A stretch of DNA of 64,000 bases from the NCBI GenBank assembly GCA_020632995.1, contig JACKEN010000007.1, positions 62,001 through 126,000 of the forward strand, in the 5' to 3' direction. A program made the translations under genes and the position numbers. Numbering within the stretch: position 1 is the first letter of the stretch; the number at the start of each line of letters is the position of its first letter. Origin of the DNA: Deltaproteobacteria bacterium (GTDB taxonomy: Bacteria > Myxococcota > Kuafuiibacteriia > Kuafuiibacteriales > Kuafuiibacteriaceae). The notes beneath the pieces are model-generated. The model was given only the letters and a program-made list of their open reading frames with translations, was not told the DNA's origin and did no database searches. Shown piece after piece: positions 1-8,389 of this stretch.

Positions 1-1797
1 GGAGGCGTGGACCCGGGTCAGCCGGTCGAAGGCCAGCTGGGCGAGCGGGCAGATGAAGATGCGGAACACCTGCCCCTCGGGGATGCGGCTCAACAGGCGC
101 GGGTTCAGCCCATGGATGCCCTCGAGCATCAGCACCTCGTCCGGCCCCAGCCCCCGCACCGGCCCGCCCTCGGGGTGGCTCTGGCCCGCCTTGAAGTCGT
201 AGCGCGCGGTCGGGGTGCGCTCCCCCCGCAGCAGCGCCCCCACCTGGGCCTGGAGCAAGTCCGATTGCAGCGCCTCGAAGGCCTCGAAGTCCCACTCCCC
301 CCGGGCGTCGCGCGGGGTGCGCTCGCGATCCACGTAGTAGTCGTCGAGCGACAGGCCCACCGGGTTCACGCCGTTCACCAACAGCTGCACCGTGAGCCGC
401 TTGATGAAGGTCGTCTTGCCGGACGAGGACGGCCCGGCCACACACACCACCCGCACCCGGTCCTTGCGCTGGGTGATCTCGTCCGCGATGCGCCCGATCT
501 CCTTCTCCTGGAAGCCCTCCACCACCCGGACGATGCGGGCCACGTCGCCCCGCACCGAGGCGCGGTTGAAGTCCCCGACCGAGGTCACGCCCAGGGTGTG
601 CATCCAGCGCTCGTGGGTGCGGGTCATCGCCAGGCTCTGGCGTGACACCGCCCGGGCCGCCTCCACCCGAGTCACGAGCGGGGGCGCGTCGGACGGCGCC
701 GCCGCGTCGTGCACGAGGAGCAGGCCGCCGTCGTCCGCCACCACCCGGAACCCCACCAGCGGCGCCGCGCTGGGCAAGAAGGGCCCGAGCGCGAGGGCGT
801 AGGCGGCGCCGTAGCTGGCCATCGGCACCGCGCCGTCCCGCCACACCTCGAGCAGGCGCACGCTGTCCGTGCAACCCACCCTGCCGAAGTACTCGCGGGC
901 CTCCTTCACCGTCCACAGCTCCTCGGAGAGCGGGGCGTCCCGGCCGACGAGCTCCGCCATCCGCGCGGCGAGCGGCGCCGCGAGGGCGGATGCAGGCCCG
1001 CCTGCCTCGAGCTGGAGCTGCTGCGCGAAGCCGAGCGAGGGCCCCATCCGCAGGCGCGCCGAGGGGTCGAGGCGCTCCGCCGCCTCCAGCGCGAGCAAGC
1101 CCAGGCTGCGCCGAAAGATGCGCAGCCCCTCCCAGTGCGCGGTGGTCAGCGCCTCCACCACCGACTCGCCCGACACCGGCGCGCTCAATGACACCGCCCG
1201 GTGGTCCACCAGGGCCGCCACCACCGGCGCGCCGCCGACCTGGCTGGGCAAGAGCGTCCCCACCCGGGTCCCGTTCTTGACCGTGCGCCGGATACCTTGC
1301 ACACGGAGCTCGACCGTGGTCCGGCGCGGCAGGGCGCGATCGCGGATCAGCACCCCGACGCTCTCGGTCATCCCCTGGAGGCGCTCGGCGAGGCTCCCCA
1401 CCACCTGCTCGAGCAACATGGCCCCGAGCTCCGGGGCGGTGCCCAGCATCCGGTGGTAGGTCAGGCGGTCCAGGCGCCCGAGCAGCATCGGCACCTCGGC
1501 GGTGACGGTGGCGCCGCGGGGGCGCTCCACCACCAGCGCGATCTCCCCGAAGTGCTCCCCCGGACCCACGCTGCCGAGGGCCATGCCGCCCTTCTCCATC
1601 CGGGCGGTGCCCTCGAGGACGAAGTACATCGCGCGATCGTGGGCGCCCTCCACCACCACCGCCTGGCCCGGTGGCACCTCGATCGGCTGGAGGTGATCCG
1701 CGAGGATCGGGATCACCGCCCGGGGCAGGGTGTGGGGCGGGAACACCGCCTCCAGGCGCTCGGCGGTGATCGGCGGCGGCGACGAGGTGCTCACCAC
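1..1797 (-). CDS. Nucleoside (uridine-type) kinase with N-terminal cyclic-nucleotide-binding domain, partial
   Basis: The gene reads leftward and runs off the left edge, so about 599 codons are visible and the C-terminus is missing. The first ~150 residues form a CAP-family cNMP-binding fold, with the phosphate-binding-cassette-like stretch PGEHFGEIAL. A TGS-like region follows (VELRVQGIRRTVKNGTRVG), then a region resembling the second additional domain of threonyl-tRNA synthetase. After that comes a P-loop kinase with Walker A GPSSSGKT and SLDDYYVDRERTP, typical of the uridine kinase/phosphoribulokinase family. TGS plus URK is known for bacterial nucleoside kinases, where the kinase would phosphorylate a nucleoside in the cytoplasm. 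The cNMP sensor in front is the unusual part and suggests allosteric control (inference). GTG at 1797 is used; a second GTG follows at once and TTG at 1815 is possible. No clear ribosome site is seen. Confidence 0.85.
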   Translation of the reverse strand, partial: MVSTSSPPPITAERLEAVFPPHTLPRAVIPILADHLQPIEVPPGQAVVVEGAHDRAMYFVLEGTARMEKGGMALGSVGPGEHFGEIALVVERPRGATVTAEVPMLLGRLDRLTYHRMLGTAPELGAMLLEQVVGSLAERLQGMTESVGVLIRDRALPRRTTVELRVQGIRRTVKNGTRVGTLLPSQVGGAPVVAALVDHRAVSLSAPVSGESVVEALTTAHWEGLRIFRRSLGLLALEAAERLDPSARLRMGPSLGFAQQLQLEAGGPASALAAPLAARMAELVGRDAPLSEELWTVKEAREYFGRVGCTDSVRLLEVWRDGAVPMASYGAAYALALGPFLPSAAPLVGFRVVADDGGLLLVHDAAAPSDAPPLVTRVEAARAVSRQSLAMTRTHERWMHTLGVTSVGDFNRASVRGDVARIVRVVEGFQEKEIGRIADEITQRKDRVRVVCVAGPSSSGKTTFIKRLTVQLLVNGVNPVGLSLDDYYVDRERTPRDARGEWDFEAFEALQSDLLQAQVGALLRGERTPTARYDFKAGQSHPEGGPVRGLGPDEVLMLEGIHGLNPRLLSRIPEGQVFRIFICPLAQLAFDRLTRVHAS

Positions 1798-1942
1798 CCC
1801 TGAACGATGGATCAACTCGCGCCGCGCCGCACCCCCGACCGCGGTGATCGACCAAGCGACCGGAGTCGGCCGGTTCGTGACGCCTCGCACCCCAGGGCCG
1901 CCCCCGTAGCCGCCACGCAGTCAGAGTTGTAGGCTGGACGCC

Positions 1943-2902
1943 ATGAGCCTCCTCGACGCCCTCAAGCAGCACTCGATCATCGTCGCCGACACCGGCGACA
2001 TCGGCGCGATCGCGCAGTACACGCCGCGCGACGCCACCACGAACCCGTCGCTGCTGCTGAGCGCGAGCCAGAACGCGGCCTACCAGGACCTCGTGGACGA
2101 GGCGCTGGCCTATGGGAAGAAGCAGAGCGGCGCCGCGCAGGCCCGCGCCGAGGCGTTCGTCGACAAGCTGTTCGTCAACTTCGGGCATCGCATCCTCGAG
2201 ATCATCCCGGGGCGGGTCTCGACCGAGGTCGACGCGCGGCTGTCCTTCGACACCTCGCGCACGATCGACAAGGCGCGGCACCTGATCGGCCTGTACGAGG
2301 CGGCGGGCATCGAGCGCGAGCGGATCCTGATCAAGGTGGCCGCCACCTGGGAGGGCATCCGCGCGGCGGAGCAGCTCGAGCGGGAGGGCATCCACACCAA
2401 CCTCACGCTGCTCTTCTCGTTCGCGCAGGCGATCGCTTGCGCGGAGGCCCGCGTCACCCTGATCTCGCCCTTCGTCGGGCGCATCTACGACTGGTACAAG
2501 GCCGACCGCGGCGTGGCCGACATCCCGCTCGAGGAAGATCCGGGCGTGGCGTCGGTGGAGCGCATCTACACGTACTTCAAGAAGTTCGACTTCACGACCG
2601 AGGTGATGGGCGCGAGCTTCAGGAAGGCCGGCCAGATCACCCAGCTCGCCGGGTGCGACCTGTTGACGATCAGCCCTTCGCTCCTGTCGGAGCTGTCGGC
2701 CGCGAGCGGCACCCTCGAGCCGCGCCTCACGGTCGACAAGGCGAAGGCCGACGACGTGGAGCGGATCGACATGAACGAGCAGACGTACCGCTGGATGCAC
2801 AACCAGGACGCGATGGCGGTCGACAAGCTCGCCGACGGCATCCGCCGCTTCTACGCGGACGGCCAGAAGCTGGTCGCGTACGCGACGGCGCGGGTGAGCT
2901 GA
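1943..2902 (+). CDS. tal: Transaldolase (TalB type)
   Basis: A complete 319-residue protein of the usual length for TalB-type transaldolase. It transfers a dihydroxyacetone unit between sugar phosphates in the non-oxidative pentose phosphate pathway, in the cytoplasm. The Schiff-base lysine lies in RILIKVAATWEGIRAAEQL near residue 130, followed by the conserved NLTLLFSFAQA and LISPFVGRIYDWY. The N-terminal DATTNPSLLL motif is also present. It ends three bases before the start of the serine hydrolase gene, so the two are probably co-transcribed although their functions look unrelated. It reads through intact, unlike many neighbours. Confidence 0.97.
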   Translation: MSLLDALKQHSIIVADTGDIGAIAQYTPRDATTNPSLLLSASQNAAYQDLVDEALAYGKKQSGAAQARAEAFVDKLFVNFGHRILEIIPGRVSTEVDARLSFDTSRTIDKARHLIGLYEAAGIERERILIKVAATWEGIRAAEQLEREGIHTNLTLLFSFAQAIACAEARVTLISPFVGRIYDWYKADRGVADIPLEEDPGVASVERIYTYFKKFDFTTEVMGASFRKAGQITQLAGCDLLTISPSLLSELSAASGTLEPRLTVDKAKADDVERIDMNEQTYRWMHNQDAMAVDKLADGIRRFYADGQKLVAYATARVS

Positions 2903-2904
2903 GC

Positions 2905-4389
2905 ATGCTCTCGATCCTGGTCCCGATGCTGGCGCTCGCTGCGCCGGCCGAGCCACCACTCGACGCCATCATCCTGGAGCGTGACACCCTGCTCTTCGAG
3001 CGCGGCTTCAACGCCTGCAAGCTCGACGAGCTCGAGCCCCTCATCGCGGACGACTTCGTGATGTACCACGACAAGGCCGGCGTCGACGATCGCGCCGCGT
3101 TCTTCCGCGCGATGCGCGAGAACATCTGCCACGGGCAGACGACGCGGCCCGTGCGCCACCTCGTGCCGGGGACGACACACGTCTATCCGCTGAGGGCCCA
3201 AGGGAAGCTCTACGGGGCGCTCCAGACCGGGGAGCACGACTTCTATCTGAAGGCCCCGGGCGCCGATGAGGTCCTCACCAACATCGCCCGCTTCACGCAC
3301 CTGTGGCTCCTGCGGGGCGGCAAGTGGGTGCTGAAGACCTCGCTCAGCTACGACCACCAGGATCCGCGCTCCAACACGCCCTTCGACGCCGACGTCCTCA
3401 CCCGCATCTACGACACCGCGCCTCGGGTCGACGCGATGCTCGAGCGGCACGTCATCCGGTCGATGGCGATCGCCCGGATCTCGAGCGGGGTGGTCCGCGA
3501 GGTCCGCGTGGCCGGAGAGCGCGCCCCGGGCAAGCCGGCGGGGCTCGACACGATCTACAACGTGGCCTCCCTCGCCAAGCCGGTCACCGCGATGACGGTG
3601 CTGAAGCTCGTCGATCTCGGCCTGTGGGATCTCGACGCGCCGCTCGCGCGGTTCTACGTAGACCCGGCGGTCGCCCGGTCACCGCACGCGAAGAAGCTCA
3701 CCACGCGGCACGTCCTCTCCCATCGCTCGGGCCTGCCCAACTGGCGCCACCTCCGAGAGGACAAGAAGCTCGTGTTCGAGTTCGCGCCGGGCACGCGCTA
3801 CCAGTACTCGGGCGAGGGCTACGAGTGGCTGAGGAAGGCGGTCGAGGCCAAGCTCGAGCGCTCCCTCGAGGATCTCGCGCGGGAGTACGTGTTCCAGCCC
3901 GCCGGGATGCGCGACACGTCCTACCGGTGGCCAGACGCCTCGCGCGCGGAGCGCGTCGCGGAGCGCTTCGGCGCGACGGGCGAGCCGGTGCAGGCCGCGC
4001 CCCACCGTGAGGCCAACGCAGCCGCGAACCTGATGACCACGGCCGAGGACTACGGGCGCTTCCTCGCCTACGTGATGGGCGGGGCGGGCCTGTCGCCCAA
4101 GCTCAGGAGCGCGATGCTCGCGCCGACCTCGAAGAAGAAGCCGGGCATCGCCTTCGGGCTGGGCTGGGAGATCTTCCCAGACGTGGCCGCAGGTCAGCTT
4201 GCGATCCAGCACACCGGCGGCGATGACGGCCTCAAGGCGCTCGCGCTCGGCTTCCCCGGGACCGGGGACGGGGTGGTGATCCTCTCGAACTCCGAGAACG
4301 GGATGCAGCTGTGGCGGAAGGTCGTGACCGAGATGTTCGGCGCGCGCGGGGCGGAGGTCGTGGCCCGCAACCTCGCCCCGGAGCCCTGA
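2905..4389 (+). CDS. Serine hydrolase (beta-lactamase/DD-peptidase fold) with N-terminal NTF2-like domain
   Basis: A 494-residue protein. A short hydrophobic start (MLSILVPMLALAAPA) looks like a signal peptide. Residues ~20-150 resemble a DUF4440/NTF2-like domain (ERDTLLFERGFNACKLDELEPL). The rest is a class-C beta-lactamase-like serine hydrolase with S-x-x-K as SLAK in VASLAKPVTAM, the Tyr motif as YSG in RYQYSGEGYEWL, and the third box as HTGG. Such enzymes act on peptides, esters or cell-wall-derived substrates; the substrate here is unknown. The start was chosen because it lies three bases after the transaldolase stop and opens with a signal sequence. It ends convergently with the aldo/keto reductase gene. 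Confidence 0.85.
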   Translation: MLSILVPMLALAAPAEPPLDAIILERDTLLFERGFNACKLDELEPLIADDFVMYHDKAGVDDRAAFFRAMRENICHGQTTRPVRHLVPGTTHVYPLRAQGKLYGALQTGEHDFYLKAPGADEVLTNIARFTHLWLLRGGKWVLKTSLSYDHQDPRSNTPFDADVLTRIYDTAPRVDAMLERHVIRSMAIARISSGVVREVRVAGERAPGKPAGLDTIYNVASLAKPVTAMTVLKLVDLGLWDLDAPLARFYVDPAVARSPHAKKLTTRHVLSHRSGLPNWRHLREDKKLVFEFAPGTRYQYSGEGYEWLRKAVEAKLERSLEDLAREYVFQPAGMRDTSYRWPDASRAERVAERFGATGEPVQAAPHREANAAANLMTTAEDYGRFLAYVMGGAGLSPKLRSAMLAPTSKKKPGIAFGLGWEIFPDVAAGQLAIQHTGGDDGLKALALGFPGTGDGVVILSNSENGMQLWRKVVTEMFGARGAEVVARNLAPEP

Positions 4390-4435
4390 GCCTCCGGAAG
4401 CCCCTGATCGCAGACACCCTGGCCGCCGCGGCCCC

Positions 4436-5434
4436 TCAGCGCTCGCTGTCGAGGTGGGCCATCTGCTCGGCCTGGTACCGCGTGCCGGCCACCGCGCCCT
4501 CCGGCACGATGCGCTCGAGCTCCGCCACCTGCTCGGGCTCGAGCGCGACTGACAGCGCGCCGAGGGCGTCGTCGAGCTGCTCCGGGGTGCGCGCGCCGAT
4601 CACCGGCAAGAACTCCGGGCGCTTCGCGCGCACCCAAGCGATCGCGAGCTGACCCGGGCTCAGACCGAGCTCACCCGCGTAACGGCTGAAGCCCGCCACG
4701 AGCTCCGCGTTGCGCCGGCCGTTGTCGCCGGTGAAGCGCGGCAGGTAGTTGCGGAAGTCGCCAGGCCCGCCAGGGGTCTTCCCGCCGAGCAGGCCGCGCG
4801 AGAGCACGCCGTACAGCGTCGCCCCGATGCCGAGCTCGTCGAGGACGCCGAAGATCTTCGCCTCGGGCCCGCGGCTGACCAGCGCGTACTCGATCTGCAG
4901 GTCGGCGATCGGGTGCACCGCGTGGGCGCGCCGGATGGTCTCCGTCCCCACCTCGGACAGGCCGATGTGCCGCACGTAGCCCTTCTCGATCAGCTCGGAG
5001 ATCGCGCCGATGGTGTCCTCGATCGGCACCGTCGGATCGAGCCGTGCGGGGCGATACACGTCGATGTGGTCGACGCCGAGCCTACGCAGGCTGTACGTCA
5101 AGAAGCTCTTCACCGCGGCGGGGCGCGCGTCGAAGCCGAGGAAGGCGCCCTCGGGGCTGCGCAGGGCGCCGAACTTCACGGACAGCTGGACCTGATCGCG
5201 GCGGCCCTCGATCGCGCGGCGCACGAGCAGCTCGTTGTGCCCCATGCCGTAGAAGTCACCGGTGTCGAGCAGGCTCACGCCGCGCTCGAGGGCGGCGTGG
5301 ATGGTGGCCACGCCCTGGGCGTCGTCGGTCGGGCCGTAGACGCCCGGGGACATGCCCATGCAACCGAGGCCGAGCGGAAACACCTCGGGGCCGGTGCGGC
5401 CGAGGCGGATGGGGCTGATCTTCACTCGCGTCAT
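4436..5434 (-). CDS. Aldo/keto reductase
   Basis: A 332-residue NADPH-dependent oxidoreductase of the AKR fold. Seen motifs are the N-terminal LGLGCMGMSPGVYGP, the catalytic Asp and Tyr in LLDTGDFYG, and the Lys in LSVKFGAL. Where many AKRs have the catalytic His, this protein has YRPARLDP, a variant seen in a subset of the family. The start at 5434 is supported by GGAGGA about nine bases upstream; an in-frame start further out lacks this. It is divergent from the LysR gene across about 60 bp, the classic arrangement in which the regulator controls the enzyme gene. The substrate cannot be told from sequence. Confidence 0.92.
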   Translation of the reverse strand: MTRVKISPIRLGRTGPEVFPLGLGCMGMSPGVYGPTDDAQGVATIHAALERGVSLLDTGDFYGMGHNELLVRRAIEGRRDQVQLSVKFGALRSPEGAFLGFDARPAAVKSFLTYSLRRLGVDHIDVYRPARLDPTVPIEDTIGAISELIEKGYVRHIGLSEVGTETIRRAHAVHPIADLQIEYALVSRGPEAKIFGVLDELGIGATLYGVLSRGLLGGKTPGGPGDFRNYLPRFTGDNGRRNAELVAGFSRYAGELGLSPGQLAIAWVRAKRPEFLPVIGARTPEQLDDALGALSVALEPEQVAELERIVPEGAVAGTRYQAEQMAHLDSER

Positions 5435-5487
5435 GTCTGTCGTTCCTCCGATGCACGAGGTTAGGTTCGGCACTCGAATCAATCCAG

Positions 5488-5503
5488 TACATATGTATGA
5501 TAC
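5488..5503. promoter_or_regulatory. Candidate LysR operator between divergent AKR and LysR genes
   Basis: Two overlapping palindromes, TACATATGTA (5488-5497) and GTATGATAC (5495-5503), form the only AT-rich stretch in the short divergent gap. LysR proteins bind imperfect dyads in this position. The site overlaps the first possible LysR start codon, which favours the ATG at 5509 as the true start. Role is inferred from position and symmetry. Confidence 0.4.
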
Positions 5504-6444
5504 GCGATATGCAGGACGCTTATGGAAGGGACCTCGATCTCAACCTGCTGCGCGTCTTCGTGGTGGTGGCCGAGGAGGGCAGCGTCACCCGCGCGGCGGG
5601 GCGGCTCTACCTCACCCAGCCCGCGGTGAGCGCGGCGCTCGGGCGCCTGAACACCGCGATCGGCGCGCCGCTCTTCGTGCGTCGGGGCCGCGGTCTCGAG
5701 CTCACCCCGCGCGGCGCGACGCTGTTCGACGCCGCCCGCCCGCACCTGCGCGCCCTCCTGGAGGCCGCGCTCGACCCTCCGGGGTTCGATCCGAAGACGA
5801 GCGAGCGGGTGGTGCGGCTCGGCTTGTCCGATGCGATGGAGGGCTGGCTCCTACCGCCCCTGCTCCGCGCCCTGGCGGAGCACGCCCCTCGGATGCGCGT
5901 CGTGGTGAGCCCGGTGCAGTTCCGTACCGTGCTCCACGCCCTCACCTTGGGCCGGGTGGAGCTCGCGTTCACGGTGGCCGACGAGCTGCCCTCGAGCATC
6001 CGGCGCGAGCCGACCATCGGTGAGGGCTTCGTGTGCTTGTTCGACCCGCGCCACGTACGCATGCCGCGGGCGCCGAAGCCCGCCGACTACTTCGCGCACG
6101 GGCACGTGATCGTCTCCTACAACGGCGACCTGCGCGGGGTGATCGAGGACTTCGGGCTCGGGACCCGCGACGTGCGCTGCTCGGTCTCCACCTTCTCGCA
6201 CATCGGCGCGATCGTGCACGGCTCGGCGCTCGTCGCCACCGTGCCCTCGCGCATCGCGGAGCGCGAGCGTGCCCTCCGGCCCGAGCTGAGGACCGCCCCG
6301 CTACCCTTCGAGACCGGCGAAGGCACGGTGGATCTGCTGTGGCCCGCCGCGCTCGACGGCGACGAGGCCCTCACCTTCGTGCGAGAGCACCTCGCGCGGA
6401 TCGCGCGGGCCACCGGCGCCAAACGCCAACGCAAGCCGCGTTGA
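5497..6444 (+). CDS. LysR-family transcriptional regulator
   Basis: A 315-residue protein with an N-terminal winged helix-turn-helix (DLNLLRVFVVVAEEGSVTRA, then LTQPAVSAALGRL, and PLFVRRGRGLELTPRG) and a C-terminal effector-binding domain of periplasmic-binding-protein type. It is divergent from the aldo/keto reductase gene and probably controls it and itself. ATG 5497 gives the longest form; ATG 5509 (MQDAYGRDLDLN) is equally plausible and would leave the palindromic site untranslated. No strong ribosome site precedes either. The C-terminus ends in a basic tail. Confidence 0.95.
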   Translation: MIRDMQDAYGRDLDLNLLRVFVVVAEEGSVTRAAGRLYLTQPAVSAALGRLNTAIGAPLFVRRGRGLELTPRGATLFDAARPHLRALLEAALDPPGFDPKTSERVVRLGLSDAMEGWLLPPLLRALAEHAPRMRVVVSPVQFRTVLHALTLGRVELAFTVADELPSSIRREPTIGEGFVCLFDPRHVRMPRAPKPADYFAHGHVIVSYNGDLRGVIEDFGLGTRDVRCSVSTFSHIGAIVHGSALVATVPSRIAERERALRPELRTAPLPFETGEGTVDLLWPAALDGDEALTFVREHLARIARATGAKRQRKPR

Positions 6445-6455
6445 CACCGATCGAC

Positions 6456-6809
6456 TCAAGCCCCGCCGCGCCGCACCCCGAAGGCGGTGATGAACCACGC
6501 GATGCCCAGGAGCGAGAAGCCCAGGATGGCCGGGGTCAGGGACTCGGCGATGCCGGTCATCACGATGAGGGGCATGTCCGGCGACTTCGACCACTCGGCG
6601 TGCTGAGGCACCTGCCAAGCCACGGTGGCGAGATTGGCGCTCACCGCCGCCAGCACCGAGAACACCGCGGCCCGGCTCAGCGCCTGGACCAGGGCCTCCC
6701 GCCGGGGGTCGGGGCGCAGCACGAAGCCCACCGAGGCGGCCCCGGTGAGGAGCCCGAAGATCAAGACGAACCAGATGCCCAGGCCGCCGGCCTGCATGAA
6801 CGCCATCAT
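6456..6809 (-). CDS. Small integral membrane protein, probably in the ECF sigma regulon
   Basis: About 117 residues with three hydrophobic segments: GGLGIWFVLIFGLLTGAA, then AVFSVLAAVSANLATVAW, then TPAILGFSLLGIAWFITAF. The placement of charged residues after the first segment loosely recalls small MotA/TolQ-like membrane proteins, but I would not assign a function. It is divergent from the sigma factor gene. A promoter-like CGTCAC-N16-CGTT lies immediately upstream, which would start transcription around 6810, so ATG 6809 or the ATG at 6797 is preferred over the GTG at 6815. Confidence 0.65.
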   Translation of the reverse strand: MMAFMQAGGLGIWFVLIFGLLTGAASVGFVLRPDPRREALVQALSRAAVFSVLAAVSANLATVAWQVPQHAEWSKSPDMPLIVMTGIAESLTPAILGFSLLGIAWFITAFGVRRGGA

Positions 6810-6816
6810 GCCCACT

Positions 6817-6843
6817 GAACGCGCCGGCCGGCCGCGCGTGACG
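6817..6843 (-). promoter_or_regulatory. Predicted ECF-type promoter for the membrane-protein gene
   Basis: On the minus strand CGTCAC (6843-6838) is followed by exactly 16 bases and CGTT (6821-6818). The same arrangement is found upstream of the sigma gene and of the lipoprotein gene at 8912. A GTCAC-like -35 with a CGTT/CGTC -10 is typical of ECF sigma factors. Assignment to the sigma factor encoded here is inference from position and recurrence. Confidence 0.55.
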
Positions 6844-6858
6844 GAGGACTGTCACGCG
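6835..6858. repeat. Inverted repeat forming the divergent -35 elements
   Basis: Perfect 8-base arms CGCGTGAC (6835-6842) and GTCACGCG (6851-6858) are separated by 8 bases. Each arm supplies the -35 box of one of the two divergent promoters, so the symmetry is explained by back-to-back promoters. A repressor could also use it. Confidence 0.6.
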
Positions 6859-6876
6859 GCCCTCACCCGTGCGTTG
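6850..6876 (+). promoter_or_regulatory. Predicted autoregulatory ECF promoter of the sigma factor gene
   Basis: TGTCAC (6850-6855), 16 bases, CGTT (6872-6875). The expected start of transcription is only a few bases before the GTG at 6887, giving a very short or absent leader. The match in boxes and spacer length to the sites at 6817-6843 and 8840-8866 supports autoregulation. Confidence 0.6.
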
Positions 6877-6886
6877 ATGCAGGCGG

Positions 6887-7453
6887 GTGGCGGACGACGG
6901 ACAGCTGGTGGCGGGCCTCCGGGTGGGAGATCCCGAGGCCTTCGACCGGGCCTACGCCCGGTACCGCGCCCCGGTCTTCGGGTTCCTACTGAGGCTCTGC
7001 CAGGATCGCCCCCTGGCCGAGGACCTCCTGCAGGAGACCTGGCTCCGGGCCGCCCGCGCGGCGCGCACCCTGGCCCCGGACAGCCGGCTGAAGCCGTGGC
7101 TGTTCCGGATCGCCTACAACCTGTTCGTGAGCCACCGGCGCTGGTCGGCCCTGAACCTGGCGCGGCTCGGCACCCTCCGGCTCCTGAGCCCGGGCGAGGC
7201 CGACCACCGCACCCCGTACGAGGCGCAGGCCACCGGCGACCTCCAGCGCCGGCTGGAGGCCGCCCTGGCCGAGCTCAAGGACGAGCACCGCGAGGTGCTC
7301 CTGTTGGTGGCGGTGGAGGGGATGGAGCCCCAGGAGGCGGCGGAGGTGCTCACCGTCTCCGCCCCCGCGCTCCGCCAACGCCTGAAGCGGGCCCGAGATG
7401 CCCTGGCCGCCGCCCTCACCGAAGAGGAGCGGTGGGCGGTGGGGAGGACGTGA
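6887..7453 (+). CDS. ECF (sigma-70 family, region 2/4 only) RNA polymerase sigma factor
   Basis: A 188-residue protein, the usual ECF size. Region 2 includes YRAPVFGFLLRLCQDRPLAE and DLLQETWLRA. Region 4 includes LKDEHREVLLLVAVEGM and a helix-turn-helix PQEAAEVLTVSAPALRQRLK. It directs core RNA polymerase to a small set of promoters. The GTG start at 6887 is the first in frame downstream of the predicted promoter. Its stop overlaps the start of the next gene (TGATG), so the pair is translationally coupled, as is common for sigma/anti-sigma pairs. Confidence 0.95.
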   Translation: MADDGQLVAGLRVGDPEAFDRAYARYRAPVFGFLLRLCQDRPLAEDLLQETWLRAARAARTLAPDSRLKPWLFRIAYNLFVSHRRWSALNLARLGTLRLLSPGEADHRTPYEAQATGDLQRRLEAALAELKDEHREVLLLVAVEGMEPQEAAEVLTVSAPALRQRLKRARDALAAALTEEERWAVGRT

Positions 7454-7701
7454 TGCGAGACGACGAAGTGAAAGACGACCTGCTCACCGCCCTCGGCCAG
7501 CTCCCCGCGGTCGACGTCGACGACTGGCGGCGGGAGCACGTCCGCCTCGGAGCGCAGGCGGAGTTGCGACGCGCGGGCACGCGGGTGTCCTGGCTCGCCG
7601 CGGCGTATGTGCGGGTGGTGGAGCCGATCTCGGTCGCGCTGATCTCGGGGAGCTACCTGGTGTGGGCAGTGCAACGCGTCCTACACTTCCACGGGTTCTG
7701 A
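7453..7701 (+). CDS. Small single-pass membrane protein coupled to the ECF sigma factor; candidate anti-sigma factor
   Basis: 82 residues. The N-terminal two-thirds is hydrophilic and probably cytoplasmic (RDDEVKDDLLTALGQLPAVD). One transmembrane segment lies near the C-terminus (VVEPISVALISGSYLVWAV). Its ATG overlaps the sigma factor stop codon. Topology, size and coupling fit an anti-sigma factor. However, there is no HxxxCxxC zinc motif of the ZAS family, so the assignment rests on context alone. Confidence 0.7.
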   Translation: MRDDEVKDDLLTALGQLPAVDVDDWRREHVRLGAQAELRRAGTRVSWLAAAYVRVVEPISVALISGSYLVWAVQRVLHFHGF

Positions 7702-7702
7702 C

Positions 7703-8389
7703 ATGTCCGATCCACGCACCCTCACCCACGCCGAGGCGAAGCGGTTCTACGATCACCTCGGGGCCAAGCAGGACAGCCAGTCGTTCTACGAGAAGGCGGC
7801 GCTCGAGCGCCTGCTTGGCCACGCGGAGCTCGAGCATGCCACCCATGTGCTGGAGCTGGGCTGCGGGACGGGCAAGCTCGCGGTCGCGCTGCTCGCCGAG
7901 CGCCTCCCCGCGTCCGCGCGCTACCTCGGCCTCGACCTGAGCAGCACCATGGCCGAGCTCGCCCGCCGCCGCACCGCGCCCTTCGGCGAGCGGGCGAAGA
8001 TCGTCCAGGTCGACGGGCGCCTGCCGCTCCCGGTCGACACGGGGAGCGTCGATCGCTTCATCGCCACCTACGTCTTCGACCTCCTCGCCGAGGACGAGAT
8101 CAACGCGATGCTCGCGGAGGCGCACCGGGTGCTCGCGCCGGGCGGGCTGCTCTGTCTCGCCGGCCTCACCCCCGGTGAGTCGGGCCTCGGGCGCGTGGTC
8201 TCGACCACGTGGACGGCGCTGCATCGGCTGAGCCCGATGCTCGTGGGTGGCTGTCGGCCGCTCACCGTGGGATCGACGCTCTCCGCGAAGGAGTGGGCGG
8301 TCGAGCTCCGTACCCCGGTGAGGGCCTTCGGGATCACGTCCGAGGTGCTGGTGGCGCGCTCGAAGCGCGCCGCTCCGCCTCCGCCTTGA
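7703..8389 (+). CDS. Class I SAM-dependent methyltransferase
   Basis: 228 residues with the SAM-binding motif I VLELGCGTGKLA, an acidic end of beta-2 (YLGLDLSSTM), motif II-like VQVDGRLPLPVDTGSVDRFI and the post-motif HRVLAPGGLLCLAGL. The overall form is that of UbiE/small-molecule methyltransferases. The substrate is unknown. The ATG begins one base after the stop of the candidate anti-sigma gene, so it is likely in the sigma operon. Its 3' end overlaps the convergent SRPBCC gene by 56 bases. Confidence 0.88.
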   Translation: MSDPRTLTHAEAKRFYDHLGAKQDSQSFYEKAALERLLGHAELEHATHVLELGCGTGKLAVALLAERLPASARYLGLDLSSTMAELARRRTAPFGERAKIVQVDGRLPLPVDTGSVDRFIATYVFDLLAEDEINAMLAEAHRVLAPGGLLCLAGLTPGESGLGRVVSTTWTALHRLSPMLVGGCRPLTVGSTLSAKEWAVELRTPVRAFGITSEVLVARSKRAAPPPP

